DNA from: Flavobacteriaceae bacterium PS02338
GTDB taxonomy: Bacteria; Bacteroidota; Bacteroidia; Sphingobacteriales; Sphingobacteriaceae
Length of the DNA stretch: 64,000 nucleotides
Reading direction: 5' to 3'
NCBI GenBank assembly: GCA_029959615.1
Contig: JASCOD010000002.1
Coordinates: 682,001 to 746,000 of the forward strand
A program made the translations under genes and the position numbers. Positions 1-8,768 of this stretch are shown here, piece after piece (the first letter of the stretch is position 1; each line of letters begins with the position of its first letter). The notes beneath the pieces are model-generated. The model searched no databases. It worked only from the letters and a program-made list of their open reading frames with translations, and was not told the DNA's origin.

Positions 1-1
1 C

Positions 2-61
2 GCTACAGAAAAAATCAAAAGCGCATTGAATACTGCTGTTAGCAAGTTGCAAGCAAAATAG
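2..61 (+). CDS. 3' end of an unidentified CDS
   Basis: The window opens inside a reading frame of 19 codons that ends in TAG at 59-61. The visible C-terminus is Lys/Ala-rich and looks helical (ends KLQAK). A good intrinsic terminator follows 20 bases later, which supports this being a real gene end. Too little is visible to name a family. Confidence 0.5.
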   Translation, partial: ATEKIKSALNTAVSKLQAK

Positions 62-81
62 GCTTGAGATAGCCAACATAG

Positions 82-114
82 AAATCCGATTGTAAATCAA
101 CAATCGGATTTTTT
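82..114 (+). terminator. intrinsic terminator of the partial first gene
   Basis: A perfect 10-bp stem (AATCCGATTG at 83-92 with CAATCGGATT at 101-110) is followed by a T run to 114. It sits just downstream of the stop codon at 61. Confidence 0.75.
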
Positions 115-119
115 GCTTT

Positions 120-400
120 TACACTGTTTGGGATTTGCAATCTTGAATAACTTATCCAAGGATTTGAGAACAACCACATAGAAACATAGAGGAATGTGAT
201 AACTATAACAGCGTAGCTACGATCGTTAAGTTCTATGTTAGTTTATCAAAACTATGTTTCTACTACGCTGTTCGGGATTTGCAATCCCGAACTATCTATC
301 CAAGGATTTGTAATCCTTTTAATATTTAGTAGGTTCGGATCGAAGATCCTATGATAGGGCTTCGGAGTTGCAAACTCCGAAGAGCATAAAAAAATACGCC
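120..400. repeat. cluster of short palindromic repeats in a gene-free spacer
   Basis: The 428-bp spacer 62-489 has no gene. It holds several short inverted repeats with 3-nt loops: GGGATT-TGC-AATCCC (near 272-286), GGATT-TGT-AATCC (near 304-316), GGATC-GAA-GATCC (near 337-349) and CTTCGGAGTT-GCA-AACTCCGAAG (near 360-382). Phrases such as ggatttg and 'aaactatgtttctac' recur. They look like REP-type dispersed sequences, not regulatory sites. Confidence 0.5.
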
Positions 401-462
401 TCAAATTAATCACCCAATACAACAAACTAAACCATTTTAATCACATTTTAATTTCGATTTAA

Positions 463-492
463 TTTGCGTTTAATTCCATAAAAATAGCTTTG
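463..492 (+). promoter_or_regulatory. Bacteroidota-type promoter of the efflux operon
   Basis: TTTG at 463-466 and TAGCTTTG at 485-492 are separated by 18 nt. They match the Bacteroidota -33/-7 consensus (TTTG...TAnnTTTG). Transcription would begin at about 497-499, on or next to the ATG at 499, so the mRNA may be leaderless. Confidence 0.6.
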
Positions 493-498
493 GCAACA

Positions 499-1758
499 AT
501 GAAAATAAAGCTATTATTCATCTGTTGCTTCGTAGGATTTACTCAGAAAGTCCTTGCACAAGATACGCTGAAGCTAAGTATCACAGAAGCTGAAAAACGT
601 TTCGTGGCGAGCAACTACCAGTTATTACTGGCTAAATACGAGATAGAACAAGCAAAAGCCGATGTAATTACCGCTAAACTGTTCGATAATCCGGAAATCA
701 CACACGAGAACTTATTGTACAATCATGAAACCAAGCGTTTTCTGGAAACTTCATTTGCTACAGGACAATTTAACACCCAAGTTTCGCAACTGTTTAAGTT
801 AGCGGGAAAACGCAACAAAAGTATAAAACTAGCCAACACCGCTGTTAAGCTAGAAGAATTTGAGTACTTCGATTTAATGAGGACCTTACGCTATCAGCTG
901 CGCAGTAATTTCTTTAAATTACATTCGCTGCAGCAATCAGCTAAAATTTACAGCGGACAAGTAAAAGCACTCGAGCAACTACTACAAGCTTCTAACAAAC
1001 AATTAAGTTTGGGCAACATCGCCAATAAAGATGTCATCCGTATCAAATCGCTACTTTACACTTTACAGGCAGATTACCATCAAATCAGCACCGAAATAGA
1101 TGATTTAACGGCAGAATTGAAACTGTTAACGCAAATCAACCCTTCTACCATTATCGAGATTGTTGCACCAGAAAATATAGCAGACAAAACCAACGAAATT
1201 CCCTATGCCCTATTATTAGATTCTGCAAAAACGAACAGAGTAGATTTAAAATCGGCACAAGCGGCTATTACCTACGCTCAACAAAACTTAAAGTTGCAAA
1301 AAGCCAATGCCATTCCTGATGTGCAGCTATCCTTAGTTTATGATTTGAAAGGGAGCTATCCTGAAAAATACACTGGTATTGGGATTAGCATGCCTATCCC
1401 ACTTTTTAATAGAAACCAAGGGGAAATCAAGAAATCTAAAATAGCGATAGAGGCACAACAAACAGCCTACAATCAGGTAGAAAATGTTTTGTCTAATGAA
1501 GTCTTTAAAGCTTATCAGAATGCCAAACGCATCGAAAGCTTAATGGCCAACAGAGACCAAGATTTTAATCAAGGTTACCAAAAGTTGATTGACGAAGTGA
1601 CCAAGAACTTTGCCAAACGAAACATCAGTTTATTGGAGTTTTTAGATTTCTACGAATCTTACAAAGAGAACGTTTTGCAATACAATCAACTACAATACGA
1701 GCGTATCAACGCTAAAGAAGAAATCAATTTTGTTACTGGAACTACCTTATTTAAATAA
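499..1758 (+). CDS. TolC-family outer-membrane efflux protein (CusC/CzcC type)
   Basis: This is the outer-membrane channel of a tripartite RND efflux system. The 419-aa protein starts at ATG 499 with a signal peptide (MKIKLLFICCFVGF... cleaved after VLAQ). A TTG at 490 would only add three residues before it. The rest is the long helical coiled-coil architecture of OEP proteins, with two repeated halves. It overlaps no gene and is followed 4 bp later by the adaptor gene and then the RND pump, so it is the first gene of a CusCBA-like operon. The family assignment is firm. The exported metal (Cu, Ag, Zn, Co or Cd) cannot be read from the sequence. Confidence 0.88.
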   Translation: MKIKLLFICCFVGFTQKVLAQDTLKLSITEAEKRFVASNYQLLLAKYEIEQAKADVITAKLFDNPEITHENLLYNHETKRFLETSFATGQFNTQVSQLFKLAGKRNKSIKLANTAVKLEEFEYFDLMRTLRYQLRSNFFKLHSLQQSAKIYSGQVKALEQLLQASNKQLSLGNIANKDVIRIKSLLYTLQADYHQISTEIDDLTAELKLLTQINPSTIIEIVAPENIADKTNEIPYALLLDSAKTNRVDLKSAQAAITYAQQNLKLQKANAIPDVQLSLVYDLKGSYPEKYTGIGISMPIPLFNRNQGEIKKSKIAIEAQQTAYNQVENVLSNEVFKAYQNAKRIESLMANRDQDFNQGYQKLIDEVTKNFAKRNISLLEFLDFYESYKENVLQYNQLQYERINAKEEINFVTGTTLFK

Positions 1759-1762
1759 TAGC

Positions 1763-2857
1763 ATGTCTTATATTTCATCCTCAAAAAAATATGTATATCT
1801 CCTTGCTGTAGCAGGAATAATTACACAAAGCTGTACCACCACTAACACTACCGTTAAGGAAGACAAATTTGAAGTGACGGACTCCTTAATCAGCAAGTTA
1901 TTGATTGATACGGTACAATCGCCAAATAACCGCATGGACCTTAATTTCTCCGCAAAGATTACCGCTAACGAAGATTTACAGGCATCCATTTACCCCATGG
2001 TAAGTGGCATTGTAGGCGCAGTGAATGTAAAAATTGGCGACAGAGTAAGTAAAGGGCAGGTACTGGCTAATGTGAGCAGTGCAGAAATGGCTGGCTTCGA
2101 TAAAGAAGTCATCAGCGCCGATGCGGAATTAAAAATTGCCGAAAGAGCATTAAAACAAGCAGAAGAATTGTACAAAAGTGGTTTAAGTTCGGCAAAGGAA
2201 TTGGAAGAAGTACAAAATGATTTAATTATTAAAAAGGCAGAATTACAACGTGCTAAAAAGACTTTGAAGCTCAACGGAGGCAATACCAAAGGTGATTACA
2301 AGGTAAGCTCTCCTATTACTGGCTTTGTGATTGAAAAGAACGTGAACAGTCACATGCAATTGCGTCCTGATAATGAAGATGCTTTATTCAAGGTAGCAGA
2401 TTTATCTAACGTTTGGGCGGTAATTAACATCTACGAATCGGAATTTGCGATGCTAAAGGAAGGTGATGAAGTGGAAGTTTCGGTACTATCTTATCCAGAG
2501 AAAACCTACAGCGGTAAAATTGAACGCATTTACAACACCATCGATAATGAGAGCAGGGTAATTAATGCCCGAGTAAGCATTGCGAACAAAGACTTAAGCT
2601 TGAAACCTGGCATGATGGCTACGGTTAAGGTAGCGGCTAAATCAGACATCAACTTACCTTCTATCCATCCTAAAGCAGTAATATTTGATGAGAATAAAAA
2701 CTACGTATTGGTATTAGATCCTAAACAAAAAATACGGGTACAAGAGATAGAAATTGGTCGTAAAACCAGCAATCGCACTTATGTGAGTAAAGGTTTAAAC
2801 GCTGGAGATAAGGTAGTGGCTTCTAAGCAGGTTTTCTTGTTTGAGAGTTTGAAATAA
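1763..2857 (+). CDS. RND efflux periplasmic adaptor lipoprotein (CusB/CzcB type)
   Basis: Membrane-fusion subunit linking the inner-membrane pump to the TolC-like channel. The ATG at 1763 gives a lipoprotein signal ending in TQSC, so the mature protein is probably lipid-anchored. The order is a barrel-sandwich hybrid with a biotinyl-lipoyl-like half (about residues 75-120, VGDRVSKGQVLA), an alpha-helical hairpin (about 120-170), the second lipoyl half (SPITGFV), a beta-barrel and a membrane-proximal domain. An in-frame extension to 1730 lacks a signal peptide and overlaps the upstream gene, so the later start is preferred. No His-rich metal-binding N-terminus is seen. Confidence 0.88.
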   Translation: MSYISSSKKYVYLLAVAGIITQSCTTTNTTVKEDKFEVTDSLISKLLIDTVQSPNNRMDLNFSAKITANEDLQASIYPMVSGIVGAVNVKIGDRVSKGQVLANVSSAEMAGFDKEVISADAELKIAERALKQAEELYKSGLSSAKELEEVQNDLIIKKAELQRAKKTLKLNGGNTKGDYKVSSPITGFVIEKNVNSHMQLRPDNEDALFKVADLSNVWAVINIYESEFAMLKEGDEVEVSVLSYPEKTYSGKIERIYNTIDNESRVINARVSIANKDLSLKPGMMATVKVAAKSDINLPSIHPKAVIFDENKNYVLVLDPKQKIRVQEIEIGRKTSNRTYVSKGLNAGDKVVASKQVFLFESLK

Positions 2858-2875
2858 TATTTGCCTTGCCAACTG

Positions 2876-2896
2876 ATGCTGAAATAAATTCAGCAT
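2876..2896. repeat. short inverted repeat in the adaptor-pump spacer
   Basis: ATGCTGAA-ataaa-TTCAGCAT lies in the 151-bp spacer between the adaptor and the pump genes. The spacer continues with text (gtcaccctgacctgtagcgaagcgg) that resembles the other dispersed repeats in this window. It could weakly attenuate transcription, but there is no T run. Confidence 0.4.
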
Positions 2897-3008
2897 GACG
2901 GAGCCTTGATTACCGTCACCCTGACCTGTAGCGAAGCGGAAAGCTACTTGTAAATTTATTTCAGGGTCTGCTTTCAAAATCATAAACCTTCAGTAAAATA
3001 ATCCTACA

Positions 3009-6000
3009 ATGAATAAACTGATTAAAACCATCATTGGGTTTTCCTTAAAAAATAAATACTTCATCTTTTTTACCACCTTTATTTTGGTGTTGGCGGGTTA
3101 CTTGAGTTTCAAGAAAACCACTATCGAAGCCTTCCCAGATGTAACGAATACCAACGTCACCATTATTACGCAATGGCCTGGTAGAAGTGCCGAAGAGGTA
3201 GAAAAATTTGTTACCCGTCCGCTAGAGATCGCAATGAACCCCACGGAAAAAAGAACTAGTATCCGTTCTTCTTCCCTATTTGGGCTTTCTATTGTTAAAA
3301 TCACTTTTGATGACGATGTAGATTATGCCTTTGCCAGAGTGCAGGTGAATAATCACATTGAAGAAGCGGATTTGCCTGATGGTATTCAACCCGAGGTGCA
3401 GCCTCCCTATGGTCCTACTGGCGAGATTTTCCGTTATACGCTAAGCAGCGACCAAAAGTCGGTTAAGGAACTAAAAACGATACAAGATTGGACCATACAA
3501 AGGGAATTATTATCTGTTTCGGGCATTGCCGATGTAGTGAGTTTTGGTGGCGAAGTGAAGACTTATCAAATTACCGTAGACCCACAAAAAGCAATACAGT
3601 ATAATGTAACTGCAACCGAACTATTCGAAGCCGTTTCTAAAAGTAACATCAACGTAGGTGGTGATGTCATTGTACAAGGCGGACAAGCTTATGTAGTGAG
3701 AGGTATTGGGGTTTTAAATAACATTGAAGAAATTAAAAATGTAGTTGTAGATAATTACAACGGCATCCCGATCTATGTAAAAACCATAGCCGAAGTTACA
3801 GAGTCTGCGCTGCCAAGATTAGGACAAGTGGGCAGAGATTTAGACCCTGACGTAGTACAAGGAATTGTGGTGATGCGCAAGGGCGAAAATCCGAGCGAAG
3901 TCATCAAGAAGCTAAAAGTAAAGATTGAAGAAATCAACAACAACATCTTACCTGATGATGTAAAAATTAAATCTTTCTACGACCGTGAAGATTTGGTAAA
4001 CTTTGCCACGCATACCGTAATGGGCAACATGTTCGAAGGAATTTTGTTCGTAACCGTTATCGTATTCCTTTTCATGGCCGATTGGAGAACTACCTTAATT
4101 GTATCGGTAGTGATTCCGCTGGCTTTACTATTTGCCTTTATCTGTTTAAAGTTAAAAGGCATGTCGGCCAACCTGCTATCTATGGGTGCCATCGATTTCG
4201 GGATTATCATTGATGGTGCGGTGGTCATGGTTGAGGGTATTTTTGTAGTGCTGGACCAGAAAGCCCGAAAAGTGGGCATGGAGAAATTCAACAAAATTAG
4301 CAAGCTCGGCCTGATAAAAAAAGCCTGTTTAGAGAACGGCAAAGGTATTTTCTTTGCCAAACTGATTATCATTACCGGCTTGATGCCTATTTTCACCTTC
4401 GAAAAAGTAGAAGGTAAAATGTTTTCGCCATTGGCATGGACACTGAGTTTTGCCTTATTAGGTGCGTTATTGCTAACCTTTACCTTGGTGCCGGCCATGG
4501 CGAGCATTTTACTAAAGAAAAACGTTAAGGAGAAGCACAATATCTTTTTGGAGTTCATCACCAAATACACCTTAAAAGCATACGACAAGTGTTTTAAATT
4601 TAAGAAAGTAGCATTTTACACGTCTATTGTTATTTTAATTGTCGGCATTTTCAGTTTTAAGTTTTTGGGTAGCGAGTTCTTACCTAACCTTGATGAAGGC
4701 TCTATCTACGTTCGTGCTACCGGACCATTGAGTATCTCCTTAGATGAAACTAAAAAGCTTTCTAACGAGATGCGTAAAATCTTCCTGAGCTTTGAGGAAG
4801 TAAAACAGGTTTTATCGCAAACAGGTAGGCCAAATGATGGTACTGATGCCACTGGTTTCTATAATATGGAGTTCCATGTGGATATCTACCCTAAAAAAGA
4901 ATGGAAGCGAAAGCAGACCAAAGAGCAGCTGATTGAGCGCATGCAGGAGAAACTGAAAGGATTTCCGGGCATTAGCTTAAACTTCTCGCAACCCATTTCA
5001 GATAATGTAGAGGAAGCTGTTTCTGGAGTTAAGGGCTCTATTGTAGTGAAGCTTTTCGGCGACAACTTCGAGTTTATTGAACAAGAAGAAGAGAAAATTT
5101 ACAACATCTTAAAAACAGTAGAAGGCATCGAAGATTTGGGGATTTTAAGAAACTTAGGTCAGCCAGAATTGCAAATAGATTTAAGTCAGCGTAAAATGGG
5201 TTTATATGGCGTAAGCACAGCTGATGCCAATGCCGTAGTAGAAATGGCTATTGGTGGTAAAGCAGCAACCCAAATTTACGAAGGCGAGAAGAAATTCGAC
5301 CTGATTATCCGTTACCCAGAAGATTTCAGAAACGACGAAACAGCTATCGCTAATTTGCGTGTACCTACTATTTCAGGTTCTAAGGTACCTTTAGGAGAAA
5401 TCGCTAGGATTAAGAAAATTACTGGTCCAAGTATCATTTATCGTGATAAACACACCCGCTACGGTGCTATCAAATTCTCCATCCGCGGTCGGGATATGGG
5501 TAGTGTAATTGCCGAAGCACAACAAAAAGTAAATGCAGCCATTAAGTTGCCAAAGCCATACCGTTTAGAATGGGCAGGAGACTTTGAAAATCAGCAGCGA
5601 GCAAGCAAGCAGCTTTCTCAAGCAGTTCCTATTAGTTTATTATTGATTTTCTTTATCCTGTTCATTTTATTCGGTAATTTTAAAGATGCACTGCTGGTGT
5701 TAAATAATGTTCCTTTTGCAATGGTTGGTGGTATTTTAGCATTGCTTGCCACAGGCATTAACTTCAATATTTCGGCGGGTATTGGCTTCATTGCCTTGTT
5801 TGGTATTTGTGTACAAAATGGGGTAATCCTCATCACTAAGTTTAAAAGTAACATTGTAGAGTTAAAGCACCACCCTACTTGGACATTTGCAGATTCTATT
5901 AAAGATGGTATAGCCACTAGGATGCGCCCCGTAATTATGACAGCATTGATGGCGGCTATCGGTTTGCTACCGGCAGCCTTATCTACAGGTATCGGTTCTG

Positions 6001-6137
6001 AAGCTTCTAAACCTTTGGCGGTTGTTGTTATCGGTGGTTTAATTACCAATACGCTGTTTAATTTGTTCGTTTATCCAATCGTATTTTATTGGAGTTACAA
6101 GAAGAAAGCAACACATTTACAGGAAGTGATTGCGTAG
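3009..6137 (+). CDS. CusA/CzcA-family heavy-metal RND efflux pump
   Basis: Inner-membrane proton-driven trimeric pump of 1042 aa, the usual length for the HME-RND family. It begins with TM1 (about residues 12-30), followed by the first periplasmic porter domain. A TM2-TM6 block contains SMGAIDFGIIIDGAVVMVE (TM4, carrying the Asp residues typical of heavy-metal RND proton relay). A second porter domain and a C-terminal TM block follow. It closes the three-gene efflux operon. The DFG-IID-GAVV TM4 motif separates it from the drug-exporting HAE-RND family. Substrate remains unassigned. No metal-sensor gene lies next to it. Confidence 0.9.
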   Translation: MNKLIKTIIGFSLKNKYFIFFTTFILVLAGYLSFKKTTIEAFPDVTNTNVTIITQWPGRSAEEVEKFVTRPLEIAMNPTEKRTSIRSSSLFGLSIVKITFDDDVDYAFARVQVNNHIEEADLPDGIQPEVQPPYGPTGEIFRYTLSSDQKSVKELKTIQDWTIQRELLSVSGIADVVSFGGEVKTYQITVDPQKAIQYNVTATELFEAVSKSNINVGGDVIVQGGQAYVVRGIGVLNNIEEIKNVVVDNYNGIPIYVKTIAEVTESALPRLGQVGRDLDPDVVQGIVVMRKGENPSEVIKKLKVKIEEINNNILPDDVKIKSFYDREDLVNFATHTVMGNMFEGILFVTVIVFLFMADWRTTLIVSVVIPLALLFAFICLKLKGMSANLLSMGAIDFGIIIDGAVVMVEGIFVVLDQKARKVGMEKFNKISKLGLIKKACLENGKGIFFAKLIIITGLMPIFTFEKVEGKMFSPLAWTLSFALLGALLLTFTLVPAMASILLKKNVKEKHNIFLEFITKYTLKAYDKCFKFKKVAFYTSIVILIVGIFSFKFLGSEFLPNLDEGSIYVRATGPLSISLDETKKLSNEMRKIFLSFEEVKQVLSQTGRPNDGTDATGFYNMEFHVDIYPKKEWKRKQTKEQLIERMQEKLKGFPGISLNFSQPISDNVEEAVSGVKGSIVVKLFGDNFEFIEQEEEKIYNILKTVEGIEDLGILRNLGQPELQIDLSQRKMGLYGVSTADANAVVEMAIGGKAATQIYEGEKKFDLIIRYPEDFRNDETAIANLRVPTISGSKVPLGEIARIKKITGPSIIYRDKHTRYGAIKFSIRGRDMGSVIAEAQQKVNAAIKLPKPYRLEWAGDFENQQRASKQLSQAVPISLLLIFFILFILFGNFKDALLVLNNVPFAMVGGILALLATGINFNISAGIGFIALFGICVQNGVILITKFKSNIVELKHHPTWTFADSIKDGIATRMRPVIMTALMAAIGLLPAALSTGIGSEASKPLAVVVIGGLITNTLFNLFVYPIVFYWSYKKKATHLQEVIA

Positions 6138-6171
6138 TGTAATTTTAAAAAACTGATACCGAAATCAAATT

Positions 6172-6211
6172 TAGACTTCGTAAGTTTTAGAAACTTACGA
6201 AGTCTTTTGTT
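6172..6211 (+). terminator. inverted repeat, probable terminator of the efflux operon
   Basis: A long stem (GACTTCGTAAGTTT against AAACTTACGAAGTC, about 6173-6204) is followed by TTTTGTTG. The same stem sequence recurs at 17106-17132 and in part near 39014, so this may be a dispersed repeat used as a terminator. Confidence 0.5.
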
Positions 6212-6284
6212 GTAACACTTTGCGTTCTTCGCGAAAACTTAAAAAACCTTTGCGTTAAAAGGCACTATCTATTAAACTGAAACA

Positions 6285-7274
6285 TTACTTTATTCGGTAT
6301 CTCGAAAAAGTACTAGACAAACCAAACCTCATAAAAGCATACCTGTCTTTAAAATATATGTTATAAGGGTCTTCACCATAATATCCAAAACTGGCCATCA
6401 TAAAAACATTTTGCATAAACGGCAAGCTATAATTAGCTGTAACCTCTATATTCAATCTTCTTTTAGGAGCTATAAAACCATGATTATCGTATTCATTTAT
6501 GGCGTAAGAAAACTGCCCGTTAAAACGCCAAGTTTCTTTTTCTAATGTATTAGATGCATTTTCTTTATTTGAACTTCCTTTTCTCCAACCACCCTTATCA
6601 CCGTTATAAATTTGATAAATACGAAATGAGAAATCATAATTTAAGCGTGTAAAACCATAATCGCCATTTAGCGCTGGCTCATAATCAAACCATTTATGCC
6701 ACTCTAAACCAACTTTATGGTTATAAGAATAATAAGTTCCAGTTGATGGTTTGGCATCAGTAATATAGCCAAACCGATACGCTGCAGTTAAGTAATTGGT
6801 ATTAAAATTTCCGGTGCTAGTGTTGATGGTTCCATCTGCAAAAGTCGCATCTCCATCTTGTCCGTTTGAGTGATGCGTATAACTCAGTTGAGCATAACGG
6901 TAATTCTTTACCTCTTCTACCAATCGTAAATAAACTGTTCCGCCCAGCCTAAAACTTGGGGTGCGAACTCCCGCTGAGCGTTCGTTTCTCACCCGTGCCG
7001 TAAAATCTGGATTAATAGAAAAAGCTACAGGCAAGCTCCGGGGAGCAAACACCAAATAAGAAGTAGTCAGTTTACCGTTTAAAATATAGGAAGACGGGGC
7101 TCCGATTTCTCCGGCAGGCGACGTATAGGACAACTCACTATTTTCTTTGTACAGCGATATGTAAGCCAAGTTAGCCCGTTGCTTTTTCTCCCTCACCGTA
7201 TCTATTTGTACTGTTTGAGCAAAGACAACTCCACTTATGAAACCAAGCAAATTAGACAGTATTAATCTTCTCAT
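6285..7274 (-). CDS. outer-membrane beta-barrel with OMPLA (phospholipase A1) signature
   Basis: A 329-aa protein with a signal peptide ending in VFAQ and alternating aromatic/polar strands ending in a C-terminal beta strand. Residues Y132-T-H134-H-S136-N-G138 match the PldA/OMPLA active-site segment (YNHDSNGR in E. coli: catalytic His142 and Ser144). An S107 in RTPSFRLGG and the C-terminal GYYGEDPYNIYF segment parallel other conserved OMPLA parts (calcium-site Ser and GYGE..YN). An Asn of the NFNTNYL segment (N158) could serve as the third catalytic residue. Known: OMPLA hydrolyses outer-membrane phospholipids as a calcium-dependent dimer. Activity here is inferred. Confidence 0.6.
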   Translation of the reverse strand: MRRLILSNLLGFISGVVFAQTVQIDTVREKKQRANLAYISLYKENSELSYTSPAGEIGAPSSYILNGKLTTSYLVFAPRSLPVAFSINPDFTARVRNERSAGVRTPSFRLGGTVYLRLVEEVKNYRYAQLSYTHHSNGQDGDATFADGTINTSTGNFNTNYLTAAYRFGYITDAKPSTGTYYSYNHKVGLEWHKWFDYEPALNGDYGFTRLNYDFSFRIYQIYNGDKGGWRKGSSNKENASNTLEKETWRFNGQFSYAINEYDNHGFIAPKRRLNIEVTANYSLPFMQNVFMMASFGYYGEDPYNIYFKDRYAFMRFGLSSTFSRYRIK

Positions 7275-7423
7275 ATAATGATTTACGTTGTTATGGACAT
7301 ATAAGTTTCGTATTCAACTTATTTTTATAACGCAAGATTGCTTTGCTTAAAGAATTTGACGAAAATCATTACTACTTACTAGCTTATAATCAGCATATTT
7401 GTAGCACCTAATCATTAAACAAG

Positions 7424-7762
7424 ATGAAAAAATTAAGCTTATACCTTGTATTCATAGCGTTTACATTTACCACTAACGCACAAGATACGCCAGCTAAAAA
7501 GACTAAAATTGAGAAAAAGCAAGTTGAAATTGCATGTGGCGAGTGTATGTTCAAAATGCCAGGCAAAGGTTGCGATTTAGCAGTGAGAATTGACGGTACG
7601 CCTTATTTTGTTGATGGCAGAAAAATAGACGATTTTGGCGATGCCCATGCTGACGATGGTTTCTGCAATGCCATCAGAAAAGCAACTGTAACTGGAGAAG
7701 TAGTTGATGGTAGATTTAAAGCAAAATCGGTGCAATTAGTAGAAACCAAGAAAAAAGACTAG
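7424..7762 (+). CDS. small secreted cysteine-containing protein (DUF6370-like)
   Basis: A 112-aa protein with a signal peptide (cleaved after TTNAQ) and a compact domain carrying four cysteines (ACGECMF, GKGCDL, GFCNA) around the phrase VRIDGTPYFVDG. Its length and motif order match small Bacteroidota proteins I recall as DUF6370. The function is unknown. The CxxC could bind metal or be redox-active. It has its own promoter region and is convergent with the NodB-like gene 4 bp away. Confidence 0.65.
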   Translation: MKKLSLYLVFIAFTFTTNAQDTPAKKTKIEKKQVEIACGECMFKMPGKGCDLAVRIDGTPYFVDGRKIDDFGDAHADDGFCNAIRKATVTGEVVDGRFKAKSVQLVETKKKD

Positions 7763-7766
7763 AATT

Positions 7767-8714
7767 TTATTCTAAGCTTTGCCTTAAATCAAACAAAAGC
7801 CACTGTTTATTTTTAATATTTACTTTCTGCTGCTGCAACAGCTTAATGAAATCTTGCACACCAATTTCTTCATTACCATTACCATGTATTAGCACAATGC
7901 TACCATTGTTAACTTGTTGTCCTTTGGCCAACCAAGCATCGCTGCCAATTGGGATTAGACCGTAATCTAGAAGCTGTTCAACTATCTTTTGGTTTGATAC
8001 CAATCCCGGAAATCTGAAAAATACGGAAGGAATTAAGCCATTTTTAAGCATCAACTTTTCATTTTCTAAAATCTCAACATCCAAATTTGTACCCCTAGCC
8101 AATAAGAAGTTTTCAGCTAATGGCAAATTATTTACTTCGTGGTGATAGGAATGGTTAACCCAGGTAATATCTAATTGATTGCTCGTTTCTAAAGTCTTAA
8201 GCCAATTTAAATCATCTTTGTGTTTAAGTATCCATCTACCCGAAACAGAGATCGCTAAAGGTACGGGCTGTTCAATTTTGGCAAATTCCGTAAAAAGTGA
8301 TGTAAATATTATTCTATCTAAAGGTTTATGCGAAGGACACAAATCGATAGTTAAGTTAATACCTTTTTCTGGTGGCAAAGCATGATCTATTCCTACGTTT
8401 TGCAATCCTAAATCATTTTTTCTTACCGCGTTAATTGCCTTTATGTACGCTGTATTTACAAATAGCTTTGCAACATCGGCAAATTCAGATTTGGTTAAAC
8501 TTACTTCCCCAGCAGGTACGATGTTAGTATTAAAATTCTGTGGATCTAATAATAAAAGATAGTTTTTATCATTATTTGAAAAGCTTCTCCAAGCTATCAA
8601 TTGTCTTCCGTTTTTTGAGGCAACTGCATAATCCACTTTATAGTCATTAATTACATTAAAACTTTGAGCAAAAGAACATAGTGGAAATAAACAAATGATC
8701 AATAGCTTATTCAT
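7767..8714 (-). CDS. NodB-like polysaccharide deacetylase family protein
   Basis: The ATG at 8714 gives a 315-aa secreted protein with a clean signal peptide (MNKLLIICLFPLCSFAQ). An extension to 8747 has no function. NodB-fold landmarks are visible: LTIDLCPS in place of the TFDD motif, NHSYHH as the metal-binding H-S-x-x-H motif, and FFRFPGL as the RxPxG motif near the active site. The first motif has one Asp where the family normally has two, so the catalytic base may be altered. The N-terminal third (about 100 aa) before the NodB core is unassigned. Probable role is deacetylation of a cell-envelope glycan. Confidence 0.65.
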   Translation of the reverse strand: MNKLLIICLFPLCSFAQSFNVINDYKVDYAVASKNGRQLIAWRSFSNNDKNYLLLLDPQNFNTNIVPAGEVSLTKSEFADVAKLFVNTAYIKAINAVRKNDLGLQNVGIDHALPPEKGINLTIDLCPSHKPLDRIIFTSLFTEFAKIEQPVPLAISVSGRWILKHKDDLNWLKTLETSNQLDITWVNHSYHHEVNNLPLAENFLLARGTNLDVEILENEKLMLKNGLIPSVFFRFPGLVSNQKIVEQLLDYGLIPIGSDAWLAKGQQVNNGSIVLIHGNGNEEIGVQDFIKLLQQQKVNIKNKQWLLFDLRQSLE

Positions 8715-8768
8715 AATCAAATATATTTTAAAGCAAAATCCGCTCAATTCAACAAAAAAGTCAAAGTC

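Noticed and set aside
3977..4588. 203-aa minus-strand open frame opposite the RND pump
   Set aside because: Antisense shadow of the cusA-like gene, with Ser/Lys-rich composition and no motif.
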